In this document: piece after piece, positions 1 through 10,600 of the stretch | Numbering within the stretch: position 1 is the stretch's first letter | How the letters are laid out: every line of letters begins with the position of its first letter | The notes under the pieces: model-generated | The model's input: the letters and a program-made list of their open reading frames with translations, nothing else | What the model was told of the DNA's origin: nothing | Databases searched by the model: none | Assembly (NCBI GenBank): GCA_905178155.1 | Contig: CAJINV010000001.1 | Span: 8,631,642 to 8,695,641 of the forward strand | Direction: 5' to 3' | Length of the DNA stretch: 64,000 nucleotides | From: Amoebophrya sp. A120 | Lineage: Eukaryota; Sar; Dinophyceae; Syndiniales; Amoebophryaceae | Program-made: the position numbers and the translations under genes

Positions 1-2002
1 AGGAGAGTCGCGAGCTGCTGCAGGAGTTCTACCTACCCGAGGAGGAGTGGTCGGTCACGCACGTGGACATTCGCGATATGCTCGACAGCCGCAAGGCCAC
101 CTGTCAGCGCCTGCGCCAGCGCCAAATGCGCGCGCAGCAACTCGTGTACGCAGAGAAGTTCGCGCTCAGTGCCGTCGGGAGCAGGAGGTCTAGTAGTCCC
201 GCGGCGGGGGGGAAGATAGTTGGAGGTAAAGCAGAAGATAAGCTGCAACATCAGCTGAGCCTCGCCGGGACCACCGGCCCGAATCAGTCGCCATTGCAGG
301 CGATCATGTCGGCGCAACATCCGCTAAAGATACCGGAACACGATGCCGCGCAGCGCGTGGCGCACTACGAGTGGATGCAGTGGGATGGCACCAACGCCAA
401 TCCGGACGTCACGCTAAAGTACCGACGGCCGCGCAGCGATACGCCACCACCTTTGAAGGTCGGAATCTTACTCGGGGTGTCGAATGCCGAGGAGGTGCTG
501 AAGCGGTATCAGCCGATCATCAATCTGTGGCGCTGCTACGCGAACTACCACCAAATCGAGTTTGTCACGCCAACAGACGACTACAACTTGAAGGCACATT
601 TTCGCGCCGCAAACTGGTTTCGGTGGTATTCTTGATCCGAGGATCTTGTTTCGTACAAAAGGTCTCGTCGCGGAGTTGTCGTTTTCCTTGGATGCGTTGT
701 ACTAGGGCCGAAAAATATAGTGGCAAACTGTGAGTGTGTGGACTTGGAGCGCTGTTCTTTCGGTAAACTTTTGAAAAAAAGTTTAAATAAAGTTCTGGCT
801 GTACAAATTGTGTCAAGAAGCAGTTTCTCCATTAAATTTCAGGTACATGGCCGATCAGTTTCTGGAGCAGTATGATTGGCTGATTCTGGTCGACCCTGAC
901 CAGTACATTGTCCCGGAGTGCTGGGGTCCGGACCGGTTTTCTTTTCTCTTCGACATTCTGCTAAAAACCGACAAGCACATTGTGATGCGGGACATTTTCC
1001 CGCCCCAGACGCTGAACAACGGCGTCACCATGCTGCGCAACAGCCCGCAGGGCCGGGCGTTCCTGAATTTGCTGCTCGAAAAGATCAGCTGGATCCAAAC
1101 CTTCCAGCACGACCAGGGCGCGTTCGATGAAACCGTGCTGGAAGTTGTCGGTGTGGTCGAACGAGCGCTGGCCCGAGCTGCGGCAGAAATCGACGCCGCT
1201 GCAGCGACGATTTCTCCAGCAGACGGTGACAGCAGTATGAAAAACGGTGGAGACGTCGAAACAAACAGCACGGAAGATGATAGCAACTCATCAGAGTTTG
1301 TCCCCTTCGCAAAACTGCCTGACGTCGACCCCTGGTTTCGCGGGAACGATTTGCGTAGCTTCGACCCCAACTTTTACGACAGCATCTGCATGCCCTGGCT
1401 GTTCCCGGACTCCAACGGCGCCCACCAGATCGCGGCCTACTCCATGTGCTGGTGGCAAAACCTCAAAGAATTCGCGGGTAAGTACTTACTAGCAAAATGT
1501 TGACTTTGCTTTTTCTGCTGTTGTGGTTGGGCATGCAGATTGATACATCTGCTTCTCGCTGCAGGCAATGCATGAACGCTGAACTCCTGAGCAGGAGAAT
1601 ATTGTAAACGGAAAATAAGAGGAAGATGATTATCATCATATATTTTAAGAACGAACGAATGAATCGACACGGGGACAGAGAACGTTCAACAACAATCCAG
1701 GGCCGTCTGGCAACCGAAGTAGCAAAATTGTGGAATTCATCGATCCCCGGTACGTTGATATGAATCACGTGGTCGGGTGGCGACGTCTCGAGGAGCCGGC
1801 GCTCCTGTACCACTTTGCGGGGCCGGGGAAGAACTTCGATGACATTCTGGAGAACTTTGGCCTGGAGCGCCACGTGACGGCGGACTGTCGCCGCGTCCAC
1901 GATTTTGTCGAGACGAAAATGGCGGAAAAAACCTGCGTCGCCGGCAATCAGGCGGTGAACGATATCCACCGGTTCTGTCCACCGCCTCTAGTGGTCTGCT
2001 AG
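1..2002 (+). CDS. Putative GT-A glycosyltransferase, 5'-truncated
   Basis: The gene enters the window already open (frame from base 3). Proposed exons are <1-622, 843-1477 and 1701-2002; both introns are GT-AG and keep frame. The middle exon reads like a nucleotide-sugar transferase: a hydrophobic strand running into an acidic DPD triplet (WLILVDPDQYIV, the usual metal and sugar-nucleotide site), then NNGVTMLRNSPQG and HDQGAFDE, which match the order of motifs in GT34/MNN10-like and related transferases. An acidic low-complexity insert (near 1180-1310) interrupts the fold. The expected role is transfer of a sugar in the secretory pathway; donor and acceptor cannot be told. The signal anchor, if any, lies upstream of the window. 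Family placement is by motif pattern only. Confidence 0.6.
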
Positions 2003-2814
2003 GTGCTGCGCATGACGAGGACACAAAGAAATGTAACAGCACCTCTCGAGGATTACGATTCACTCGAAACTGCACACCAAAGAAGTGAAGAAAAGCTTGT
2101 ATGATCTATCAGTATTTTTAGAATACTATTCTACTTGCCTGCGCACCCGCACGTTGCGCCGCGCGCTCTCAGCTGGAAATCGACTAGAAGAAATGATACT
2201 TGCAATGATCATCGAAGCGGAGCAAAAACGAAACTCCGAGATCGATGATCATTATGATCGACGAAAGTACCACCTAACGACCACTCAAAAGTAGGTCACC
2301 GAGAAAGGAGAAACGTCCGAGAACTCGTGAAGTTCGGATGATAGAATCTTTTGGCTGTTCGACGACACGGATTTTTCTGTCATGATGAAAGTCTAAGCGT
2401 AAGCTTTCTGTTGCGCATTTTTTCTGATTCCGACTGTTGCTGCTCGTTTTGATGGCGATGAATCGATCGCTGACGCGAGCCGGAAGCGGTTTCGCAGCGA
2501 ACGCAGAAATCTTGAGGCAAAAGATGAATTTGTGAGCTACATCATCAAAGAGCAAAGAAAGACGAGAATAAAACGAACAAGATGAAAACTTTGCTGTGAA
2601 GTAAATAGCGACGCGAGCAGAATGCTTTACATGAAAACGCAATAGAGCCGCGGCTTCCAAAACTACGAGACAGTCGATGACCATTTAGGATGTGTAAGAA
2701 CTTCTACAGATACGTTTTTTTTGATGTGTAGATACCGAATCGAAAAATGATAGAGACACAAGAAAAGGCTACAGTTTATCTTGTGAAGAAGTGGCACTTG
2801 TTTTTCGAGTGAAA
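2003..2814. other. Intergenic, 0.8 kb, with one long hairpin
   Basis: There is no convincing gene on either strand; the open frames here are short and of mixed composition. The stretch holds a strong inverted repeat at 2204-2253 (listed separately). The remainder is AT-richer than the flanking exons and should contain the 3' UTR of the transferase gene and the 5' region of the next gene. Confidence 0.6.
2204..2253. repeat. 50-nt inverted repeat (hairpin)
   Basis: A 12-base arm AATGATCATCGA (2204-2215) is matched by its exact reverse complement at 2242-2253. The spacer adds a second pairing, CGGAG with CTCCG, around an A-rich loop. It lies about 200 bases after the stop codon of the transferase gene, so it could be a 3' UTR or intergenic RNA structure. 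Confidence 0.7.
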
Positions 2815-5430
2815 ATGCCTCCGAAGAAGCAGCCGGCGGCTGCGTCGTCCAAGGGGATAAAGAAGGCAGCGGGGAAGGAGGTGAAGAAAGCCAACAACAA
2901 GAAGGCAGATGCAGCGGCAGCAAAATCGAAGGCGAAGAGTACGTCAGCGCCTGCTAGGAACTCTTCTGCAGGTGCAGGAGCCGCGTCCTCAGCAATAGCT
3001 GCATCATCATCGTCATCATCTGGAGCGGCCAATAAAGCAACGAAAGTGAAACCGACCGACAAAACTGCTAAGGGCAAGAAAAAAGATGGCACGACATCAA
3101 CCGCCATCGCAGCTGGAGCTTCGTCAAAAGGAAAAAGCAGCACCGGGACGAAGGCAACGACTGTGAAGAAGCCGCAGCCGATGAAGCTCGCCGCAGAGAA
3201 AAGTTCGAAAGCAAACGCAACGACTAAAGCGATAAAAGTGGCGGGAGGTAAAACTAAAAAAACGAACAAGACTTCTGTATCAGCCACCGTCGCGTCCTCG
3301 AATAAGGGAACAACTGACAAGGCGAGCGGTAGCAGCCCAATGAACAAGAAGGCAACGAAGATGAAAACGCAACACTCGGCCAGCGCCCACATGAATGCCA
3401 TCGTGCAGGGGTTGTGCGAAATCACGAACATGGCCTTCAACGACATGAGAGACAACTACTGCGTGCACATGGCCAACAGCTTGGACATCCTGATCACGAA
3501 GCTCGATTTCCCCGAGTTGAAGGTGGTGGCGACGGTGAACGAAATCCTGGCGGGCTCGAAGAGCGTGCCGGCGTTCAAGGACTACGCCGAGCTTGATGCG
3601 TTTTGGGACTTCGTGGACCTGTGGGAGGACCTGGGTCTGATCTCCGCGGGCCACTGGATCCAGAACCACCTGATGAATCTAGAAGTCAGTCTGTCCGGCA
3701 ATGCCGCGGTGGGTTATGTTGATTCGCTCTTCGGGCCGGGTGCAGCCGCGGCCGGGTTGCCCCTGTTTCCCCCGCCCGCTGGCGCCAGCAGTTCTTCGAC
3801 GGCTGCGGACCCGCTGTTCTTCGGGGCCGCCACGGGTTTCCTACCGCCGGAGGGGTTGGGGGACCTCCTGAACGAAGCAAACTTCGGCGCAGGGGCAGGA
3901 TGGGGCGCCGTTGACGATTGGTTCGCGACCGCGGCTCTGGGCGACGAGATTCCTCTGCAGCCAAAAGCGAAGGCCAAGGGAAAGGCGAAAGCCGCGGGCG
4001 GGAAGGCGGCCGCGAAGGCGAAGACGGCAGCCGCAAAGACTGCCGCGGGCAGCTTCATGGCGAAGGCAAAGGCGGGCGCGTCCTGGGGAGACGTTTTTCA
4101 GCACGCGCTGGACTACATCGGGAAGGGCTTGTCCTCCACCACCGCGGCGCTCGGAAGCAGTTCCTCGGCCGGGGGCGCGGGAGCGTCGAGTAGTAGCAAA
4201 GCGAAACCGCCACCACCGAATCCTTTCGCCGGCGCAGCTACAAGCAGTGGCGCGGGGGCCAGTGGGTCTTGGCAGCCCGTGTCGTGGGGGGCACTTTCGT
4301 CCAGCACCGGGAAAGCGGCAGGCGGCAAGGCAGTCCCAAGTAGTAATCCCTTCGCTTTTCCGTCGCAGTGGCATCAAGCACCACCCCCGCCCTTTAGCTC
4401 GCTGTTCAGCAGCACGACTCCTTTTCCCAGCACGAGCAGCAAGGCCGGCAGTGCGAAAGCCAAGGGCGGCGCCGGCGCGGCAAAATCGGGAAGTGAGTTA
4501 TTCCAGCTGTTCGCCCCCGGAAAGTACAAGGCCCCTGCACCCGGGGGCGCCGGCAGCTCATCGTCGTCAAAGGCAAAGGCAGGCGCACCTCCCGCTTGGT
4601 TTCCGTGGACCGTGTTTGGCGGGTCCTCGGCGGGAAAAGCGGGCAGCGCGGGAAGCAAGGCAACCGGGGGAAAGCCCGTTTCGAAATACGCCTCGATCTT
4701 CAGCAAAGGTGCGGAATTCGGGCTCGCCAAGGGGCTGGGCAAGGGCGGCGCGCTCTTCGGCACGAGCAAGGGCTCTGCGTTACTCCCCTCGACATTTGGA
4801 GGGACTCTGGGCCAGGACGCGAACCTCACTGCCGTCAAGGCGCTCACCGAGAAGGAGCGCACCAAACTGGTCAATGATGGCCTGTCGAAAAAGAGGCACG
4901 AGGAGATCGCGGAAAAGCTTCGCGCCGCCCGGGACCAGAATTCTTCGGAGCAGAACGCAACCGATTTCCTCTCGAAACAGGATCAGGGAATAACAACAAC
5001 AAATGCCAACAACAAACAGCCCAGTAGTAGCTCCGCGGCCGCGGCGGCATCGAGCAGCAGTGCAGGGAAGGGTCCAATAAAACTAGCTGCGACTACTTCG
5101 TCCTCTGCCGCCTGCTCGTCCAACAAGCAGCCCTACAACACGAAAAACCCCTACCTGCAGGCGTGCACGCTGTCAAAGCCCGGAACCGACGAGGTCCGCA
5201 AATTGTACCTAGCGATGACCGTGCAGCAGCAGGGCGCGAAGACGGTAACGACGGGGAAAACAAAGTCGAAATCAAAAGACTTGCCCAAAGTAGATGACAA
5301 ATTCGCCGCAAAAGTGTACGACAAGCTTTTCGCGCCGGCATTTGTGGAATTCTGCAAGAAGGAGAGCAAAAAAGACGCAGCCAAAAATCTGCTGGCGGAG
5401 AAGGACCAGGTGCATAATTTTATTGATTGA
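2815..5430 (+). CDS. Ala/Ser/Lys/Gly-rich protein, histone-H1-like N-terminus
   Basis: Single-exon frame, 871 residues from the ATG at 2815; the open frame extends 24 bases further upstream but without an ATG. The first 190 or so residues are Lys/Ala/Ser-rich with PKK- and AAGKEVKKA-type stretches, resembling the basic tails of histone H1 or bacterial HU-like nucleoproteins. Residues about 195-305 are non-repetitive and probably folded (HMNAIVQGLCEITNMAFND and a Trp-rich part near DAFWDFVDLWEDLG). The rest is Gly/Ala/Ser/Pro low complexity, with a charged segment near residue 680 (TEKERTKLVNDGLSKK) and a short ordered C-terminus ending LLAEKDQVHNFID. No family is recognised. A DNA- or RNA-binding scaffold is a guess from composition only. 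Composition alone could also give a misleading H1-like look. Confidence 0.65.
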   Translation: MPPKKQPAAASSKGIKKAAGKEVKKANNKKADAAAAKSKAKSTSAPARNSSAGAGAASSAIAASSSSSSGAANKATKVKPTDKTAKGKKKDGTTSTAIAAGASSKGKSSTGTKATTVKKPQPMKLAAEKSSKANATTKAIKVAGGKTKKTNKTSVSATVASSNKGTTDKASGSSPMNKKATKMKTQHSASAHMNAIVQGLCEITNMAFNDMRDNYCVHMANSLDILITKLDFPELKVVATVNEILAGSKSVPAFKDYAELDAFWDFVDLWEDLGLISAGHWIQNHLMNLEVSLSGNAAVGYVDSLFGPGAAAAGLPLFPPPAGASSSSTAADPLFFGAATGFLPPEGLGDLLNEANFGAGAGWGAVDDWFATAALGDEIPLQPKAKAKGKAKAAGGKAAAKAKTAAAKTAAGSFMAKAKAGASWGDVFQHALDYIGKGLSSTTAALGSSSSAGGAGASSSSKAKPPPPNPFAGAATSSGAGASGSWQPVSWGALSSSTGKAAGGKAVPSSNPFAFPSQWHQAPPPPFSSLFSSTTPFPSTSSKAGSAKAKGGAGAAKSGSELFQLFAPGKYKAPAPGGAGSSSSSKAKAGAPPAWFPWTVFGGSSAGKAGSAGSKATGGKPVSKYASIFSKGAEFGLAKGLGKGGALFGTSKGSALLPSTFGGTLGQDANLTAVKALTEKERTKLVNDGLSKKRHEEIAEKLRAARDQNSSEQNATDFLSKQDQGITTTNANNKQPSSSSAAAAASSSSAGKGPIKLAATTSSSAACSSNKQPYNTKNPYLQACTLSKPGTDEVRKLYLAMTVQQQGAKTVTTGKTKSKSKDLPKVDDKFAAKVYDKLFAPAFVEFCKKESKKDAAKNLLAEKDQVHNFID

Positions 5431-5578
5431 CGGGACGATGTCCGTGTTCGCCTTTTAGTCATTCCAACTTGCGCTTGCCGCGTCGAGGAATCGCCATGAT
5501 CCCACATGCTCTTACCGCCATTATACCTTGAACTTCATCCCAGCAAAAAAATAACAGGAGCCACCGAAAGTGCCGAAA

Positions 5579-6910
5579 ATGCGACTGTATGGACAGAACT
5601 GCCAGTTGTTTGAGTTTGAGCAGCCGGTGATATCGATCGGGAGTCACGTATCTTGCGACATTCGCTGGCCTGACGCCAACAAGGTGGTGGACGCAAATCT
5701 GGACCTCCTTCTCGATTGGCACGCACCGAGCACCGCTTCCTCGAATGAGCTGATAGATGGGTAAGTGCTATTCGTGTTCGGCTTTGTAGTAGGTTGGAGT
5801 ATCCAGCTCCAACTGAAACTTACATGTTCGAGTCAGGTTTTGTTTTCTTTTGCTTTGCTCCACTCGGCTTTCAACTTGCAGAGCAAGAATGAAGCGGGAA
5901 GTTGTAGCTTTCATCCGCTATAGGAGATAAGTTAAATTTGGAATGATCTTCATGATGATCTGATAATGCACATCAGGTTTCTCGTTTACGCACCCTCCGG
6001 TCATTGGTACTTTCTCGATTTAATGGGCAGCGAGAAGCGCTCGACGTGGACGCACGCGCGTAGCGACATCCAGAAGACGGCGGTGCACTCCACGCCGAGC
6101 GAGCGCAAAGTGATCGTGTTCGAGGAGGACGAAATGTTTTGCCTGCGCCTTGGGCCCTCCAACCTGAGCTCGCAGATGAAGTACTTGTACTGCAACCTCC
6201 CCTACGATCGCACGGAGGAGCGGAACAACCAGGGCAGGAGAAGCTCCTTCCCCGCCGAGGACGTCGCCGCCGGAACGGTGGAGGAAAAAAACGGCGAGAG
6301 GCCCGCGGAAGTAGACGGCAGTGCGACTCCGGACGAAGTGGAGCGAAAACCGGCGAGGAAAACTTCTAAGAAGAAAGCAACGGGCAAAGACGAGGAAGCA
6401 GGGACCACCTCGGTCGCCAACAACTACACGACCGCAGAGCTGGATGCTCCTGAGGACTCGGCGCACCTGACCACGCGGAAGCCACCGCCGCCGAAGAAGG
6501 AGCTGCTTTTGCCGCCCGCGTCGCCGAGCAATGGTTCCCCGGCCGCGAAGAAGCCGCGACGCAGTTCTTCGAGTCCCAACCGGCCGCCCAGAGTGGTGGA
6601 GGAACCCCCGAAGCTTTGTGAGGCCTGCATGGAAAGCACTGTGGAGGTGATCACCTACCCCTGCAGACACAAGACGCTGTGCTGCGAGTGTCTGCAAATC
6701 ATCGGCAGCAGTAACCCGAACCCGAGCGCAGTTTCGCTCTCCATGGGCCCCCAGTGTCCGTTGTGTCGGGCGACCATCACGCGGGCGGAGCCACTCTGTT
6801 GGGCTCCGCTGCTCGCGCAAAAGTCCGGAGGCGTCTCGGTTCTCTGTCCCGGAGTGGATGAACCGCCACCGCTTCCAAACTTTACCAGCCTCTTCATGGA
6901 CGACTTCTAA
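5579..6910 (+). CDS. FHA-like and C3HC4 RING protein
   Basis: Two exons, 5579-5760 and 5977-6910, joined by a GT-AG intron, give 371 residues. The N-terminus (about 1-140) has the spacing of a divergent FHA domain: VISIGSHVSCDIRW, then LLLDWHA, then strands around HWYFLDLMGS; the intron splits this domain. A Lys/Pro/Ser-rich linker follows. A RING finger sits near residues 270-325: CEAC, then CRH, CCEC and CPLC, with an unusually long loop between the third and fourth cysteine pairs. FHA plus RING is the plan of phosphothreonine-guided ubiquitin ligases such as CHFR and RNF8, so a ubiquitin E3 role is inferred. The FHA call is the weaker of the two. The start codon is the first ATG of an open frame. 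Confidence 0.7.
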
Positions 6911-7695
6911 ACTTGTTAAGTAAGTACCTTCAGTCACAACTACCACGACTTTTTGAATAGACACTATGAAACAACTTCGCCGATACGGCGACAATCCCAC
7001 GAATCTGCATCTGGAGTAGATGTTCAGAATTTTTTCACCTCTTCAGTGGTGTAGTGCGCCCCGCCCCGCACGGCCTGGTGTGTGGAAATTTGGAGAAAAG
7101 TCAGGAACGAGCTTGGTTTTTTTCAGAACTTTAGCGGCACGAACTCCGATCTTTTGGCGAGACAGAGTAGAACGAAAGCCTGCACACGCAAAAAGACACC
7201 GCCTTGGTGTTTTCTTGACGGACCACCTATGGCTTGATACGTGTGTTCCAGAAATCCAACGGCCTCCAACCTCTTTATACTTACGTCCAATTACTGCATG
7301 TACATCTACATCAGGATGAGTTCAATCGCCCGAAATGAAAATTCATTCATCAGGTCACGGCAACATACAGCAAGACCATGCAACACAGTAGCTTTAGGTG
7401 CAAGTGGAGACCGCCAAGATTTAGCTTCCATTGTGGAGGACTCTATTTCATCATGTTCTAGCAGCGACGCGACCACTTCTCACTAGCATAGATCTTGTCC
7501 CCACCTCCATTTTCGAAATTTTTTTCTGACAAAAGCACTGTACATACTTACGCGCGACACTGTCTTCAATAAACCAGTTTGTTTTCCACGCCACGCGACA
7601 AGATGTCGACTCCCTCTCGGCGCTGACTATCTCTACACATGATTTTAGACGCAATTCGTCCCCACAGGCAGACGTACAGTACAACAATCTTCACA
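6911..7695. other. Intergenic, 0.8 kb
   Basis: Open frames here (for example 7020-7319) look like chance. The SART3-type gene frame extends upstream of its likely start at 7696 to an alternative ATG at 7639. No RNA gene or repeat was seen. Confidence 0.5.
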
Positions 7696-10600
7696 ATGTC
7701 TTTCTACAACTTTGATGACGCGCCGAACTTCGGTGCGGCTGTGCCTCCAGCCGCCTCCTCGAAGGATGCTGAGATGGGATCGGAGTCCGAATCAAACGAG
7801 GAAATCCAGCTGAGCAACAATGCTGAGCAGAAGAAAGTTTTTCCCTATGAAGGAACCTTCGACAAGGAGGAGCAATGGCGGAATGTTGGACCGGGCGTGT
7901 TCAACGACGACAGTGACGAGGAGGACGACAGCGACGATGATAGCGAAGAGGAGAGCAGCGACTTTGACATGCTCGACGGCGGTGGGGCGGCAGGTTTCTT
8001 ATCCTCGGGAACGGTAGCGGGGGCCCTGTGGGAAGGCGGGCGCGGGAGTTTGAAGGAGGTCCAACTGAATTTCCTCTCGCAGCCGCCGGAGATCAGGCAC
8101 GAAGCACAAAAGCTCGAGGTAGCGCTGCAAACTGTGGAGGGCGTGGCGAAAGACAATATCTTCACAGTCGCAGTCACGGAAACAAAGCCGCCGGGGACGG
8201 AAGAGACGAGAGCAGGAACTGCGGCACGGCGAGAGTTCACGGAGAAGATGAATTTAGTGAAGGAACTCCTAAACGGGAACGCCTGTCGCGTGTTGCTGGA
8301 GAGGCTGCGTCAGGATCCGGGACGACGACACCAAACTGCGGTCCGCACGGCTATGCGCGTCTACCACGAGAATTGCGCTGTCTCGGAAGCGGAGTGGCTG
8401 TTGTTTCTGAGTGAGGAGGCGGCTGCCGTCGTTTCCGCGCCCGATTCGCAGCAAGAAGCCGGCCGTCAGCATTTGGAGGCTTTGTTTCGGGAGGCCCTCA
8501 GCGCCGGTCTCGGTTTCTCCGCGTCCCTCTGGACGCGTTTCGCGACCACGACGGCTCAGTTGCACGACGACCCGGCTGAAGCGCTGAAACACAGCCACCG
8601 GTGTTTCGAAAACGGGCTGGCAGTCGTCGCTCTGGACCCGGACCGGTCGGTCCAATTGTTCCACGCGTATCGCGCGGACCCCGCGTGCACGCCCGCAAAG
8701 CGGGAAGCGTTGTGGCACCGGCAACTGCAAATACCGAGCCCCTACCTGGAGCAGTTGGCCGCCCAGTACAAAGCCACGGGAGCCGCTTTCTCACAGTCGG
8801 AACAGGAGAAGCTCGATAAGGCGAAGGCCGCGTGGAGTAAGCGGAGCAAAGCCTTCAGCGATTTACTGCGTTGTGAAAAGGGGCAATTCGAGAATCAGAC
8901 GAAAAGTCTGTTGCAGAGCGGTCATTCCAGCAAATCACCTAGCGCTCATGCGCCGCCCACAGTGCTCGTTGGGGTTAGTGCAGCTTCGTCGAGCAGTTCT
9001 TCTGCCGCCGCGTCCCCATCCGAGAAGGAGCAGCACTTCGCCGCTGCGAAAGAGCTGATCGCGGTGGAAAAGAAGTCCAAGGACGTACAGCGTCTGGATT
9101 GGGCGTATCTGAGGTGTTGCGAGAGTCTCCTCGCCAGCAACTGCAGTTTCGAGGCGGAGGAGCTCGCAGTCGAGTACGCTGAGTTCGTCTCTGACAAGGT
9201 GCGCGACGTGCGCCGAGCTGCGCGCATCCTGGACCGCGTGCGGAAAGCGAGCAAGGGGTATTCTGGCGTTGGAGCACAGCGGCTGCTGCTTGCCGAACAG
9301 ATCTCGGGGAGCGACTCCGTAGAGACCCTGCATGAGCGGGAGCTGTTTCACTTAATGACACAGCTTCATTTAGCGGAGCCGGAGAACAAAGTGTCTACGT
9401 TGTTACACAGCTTTATAAACGCCGTAAAGCTGTACGGCGATGCGTTGCGCCGATGCCTGGGTAAAGTCGACCAGATGCGCTCACTGTATCAGAACTATCT
9501 AGACCAGCTGGATAGCCTCACTACGCGCGCAGCGGCGGCAACAGAGGGGCTTGCCGATCTCGCCGCTCCGCTGAAGCAGTGCCAGTACGAGCTTCGCGCA
9601 CACTGGATGCGCGTGGAGGCATACAACTTCGCCAGCCTCGAGCGGGTCACGCATGTGTGGCCGCCCAGCATGCGCGTGGACGTGCAAGCGGCCGGTACCG
9701 CGTTCAAAGCTCTCCGATTCTGCAGCGCGGCTAGCAGCTCGAACATCCGTGACGTGGTGCTGTCAAAGATGCTTACTCTTGTCAACAGCGTAGCGGACCG
9801 CCCGGATCTGCTCGCCTTTGAGTACGTTGACCTCTTGCGCCACGACCCGGAAACCACGAAGGCCGATCTGGAAGCTGCTTGCGCCATGTTTCGCAATCTC
9901 TGCCAGAAGCACAACGCGCAAGTGAAAGAGGGCGACGAAATTTGGGACGAGAGTCCGGATGATCCCATGTGCCCCTTCGGCGTCAACGCCGTGGGCCTAG
10001 AACTACAAAAGGCCGCCACACGACCACACGGGGAAATAAAGGGCAGCTCCTCGTCTGAAAATAACGCATTGAGCACTGAAACCAGTGGTATCACTAACAC
10101 GACCGCTTCCTTGCAGAAGTTTGTGGAAGAGAAATTCAAGAGCGTCACTGCAGCAAGCAAAAAAGACCACGGCGTGCTGCCGCTGCTGCACCTGGCTTGG
10201 GTCAAGGCAGAAGCCTACAGCTTGAACCAGACGATGCTGAACCTGCAGCACCGCATCCGGGACATGTTCAAGCAGTGCCCGGCGGCGAACCGTGTCTTCG
10301 ACTGGTGGTGGGCGGTGTTGCAGTGCGCCCGGCACTGTGTGCGGAACAAGGAGGAGGACCTGAGAATCCTGACGGACCTGTACAAAATGGCAATCCAGCA
10401 AACCGGCAGCGAGCAGCTGGCAAAGGACTTGTTTAACGTGTTGTGCGAGGTCAGCCCCACCGTGGAGCAGGTGATTCACGCACAGCATCTGCTTGCGCAG
10501 ACAAGCAAGAAGGCACAGCTCGCGGAGGAAAAACAGCAAGCGAAAAGCAACAAGCGGCAGCAGCAGGCGGATAGTGACGTAGGTGTGCTGGACGGGACGA

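Noticed and set aside
2769-3455. Long minus-strand frames opposite exons (for example 2769-3455, 6020-7000, 10003-10857, 57307-58329)
   Set aside because: They mirror GC-rich coding exons and have the composition expected of antisense shadows; no domain or splice logic.
5828-5838. tRNA B-box-like GTTCGAGTC
   Set aside because: Lies inside a GT-AG intron and no cloverleaf can be drawn around it.
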